From DATLWR01 sp035576205 (lineage in GTDB: Bacteria; Pseudomonadota; Zetaproteobacteria; Mariprofundales; Mariprofundaceae): DNA of 13,223 bases. The translations under genes were made by a program, and so were the position numbers. This document shows, one piece after another, positions 12,712 through 13,223 of the stretch (position 1 is its first letter; each line of letters starts with the position of its first letter). The DNA lies in NCBI GenBank assembly GCA_035576205.1, contig DATLWR010000098.1, forward strand, positions 1-13,223. Direction: 5' to 3'. Under the pieces are notes generated by a model that did no database searches, was not told where the DNA came from, and saw only the letters and a program-made list of their open reading frames with translations.

Positions 12712-13223
12712 GCCGCCCGCGTATCCTGGGCCTCGGCCGTTTCGACGGTGACGCCGGCACCGAGCATGTCAGCGCCGTCGTGCTCGGCGATCTCGCCCGC
12801 GATTGCGAGGTGCGGTTGTTGGCATGGGGCACGGCCGGCTCCTTCTTCGCACAGCTGCGGCCGGCGCTTGCAGGTCTCTACCGTTTCTCGACCGGCCGCG
12901 GTTCGGGGGTGCGCAACGCCCTCCGCCTGTGGCTGCATATTGCCCGCTTTCGCCCCCGGGCAGTGATCGCCTTCGATTACCGCATGGCGCTGCCGCTCGG
13001 CATGGCACTGGGCTGGCTGCCGGCAAGCCTGCGGCCGCGTAGCGTCCTGAGTCATCACCTGCCGCTCGCCTTCCGGCTGGCGCAGGCTTCACCCCGGGAA
13101 CGTCGGCGGGCAATGGCCTGCCTGCCGCGCTTCGACGTTCACACGGTGCCCAGCACACCGATTGCCGGGGAGTTGCATCAGGTGCTGCCGGCCTTGCCCG
13201 CAGAGCACATTCGCGTGCTTCCC
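12708..13223 (+). CDS. GT4-like glycosyltransferase, N-terminal part (cut by window end)
   Basis: The frame opened by ATG at 12708 stays open for 172 codons to the window edge, so only the N-terminal half is visible. It begins MSRPRILGLGRFDGDAGTEH. The N-terminal strand plus D-x-G-T-E-H-V stands where GT4 enzymes usually carry a G-G-A-E-R-V-like acceptor-binding motif. The segments AVIAFDYRMALPLGMALG, VLSHHLPLAFRLAQ, DVHTVPSTPIAGEL and AEHIRVLP follow the order seen in GT-B fold enzymes, in which a phrase like HIRVLPN precedes the second Rossmann domain. The sugar donor and acceptor cannot be told. The start overlaps the FkbM stop (ATGA), placing it in the polysaccharide operon. Confidence 0.75.
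   Translation, partial: MSRPRILGLGRFDGDAGTEHVSAVVLGDLARDCEVRLLAWGTAGSFFAQLRPALAGLYRFSTGRGSGVRNALRLWLHIARFRPRAVIAFDYRMALPLGMALGWLPASLRPRSVLSHHLPLAFRLAQASPRERRRAMACLPRFDVHTVPSTPIAGELHQVLPALPAEHIRVLP

Overview
The window is high-GC bacterial chromosome packed with short-gap genes, and it looks proteobacterial. The dnaX-ybaB-recR block, a DksA with the C4 zinc finger, NagZ, LipB, PpnP and a PA2779/PA2778-type pair all point to Gammaproteobacteria or a close relative. The sequence alone does not fix genus or order. I see no rRNA, tRNA, CRISPR array, transposase or phage gene.

Left part (1-1540): two genes read leftward from a good sigma70-type promoter. They encode a small exported protein with a Gly-Gly/transmembrane/basic tail (PA2779-like) and a lipoprotein with a C39-like cysteine peptidase domain plus TPRs (PA2778-like). 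The rest of the window reads rightward. 1621-4500 holds a compact nagZ overlapping a zinc-ribbon methyltransferase gene, then ppnP, a 65-codon orphan and lipB, which starts with TTG. lipA does not follow lipB.

Middle (4501-7600): a repeat-rich 171-base leader precedes dksA, which ends in a textbook intrinsic terminator. Next comes a large membrane CHASE2/class III adenylate cyclase gene. The 169 bases after it are noncoding and rich in small hairpins.

Right part (7601-13223): dnaX, ybaB and recR form one coupled unit (ATGA and TGATG junctions) for replication-clamp loading, nucleoid association and recombinational repair. Only 49 bases after recR, with no visible terminator, a surface-polysaccharide cluster begins: a Wzx-like flippase (TTG start, strong Shine-Dalgarno), an FkbM-family methyltransferase and a GT4-like glycosyltransferase cut by the window edge.

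Most of the window is ordinary housekeeping sequence. The most interesting points are the possible protease/substrate logic of the first gene pair, the repeats ahead of dksA, the hairpin-rich gap before dnaX, and the single in-frame stop between the orphan ORF and lipB.
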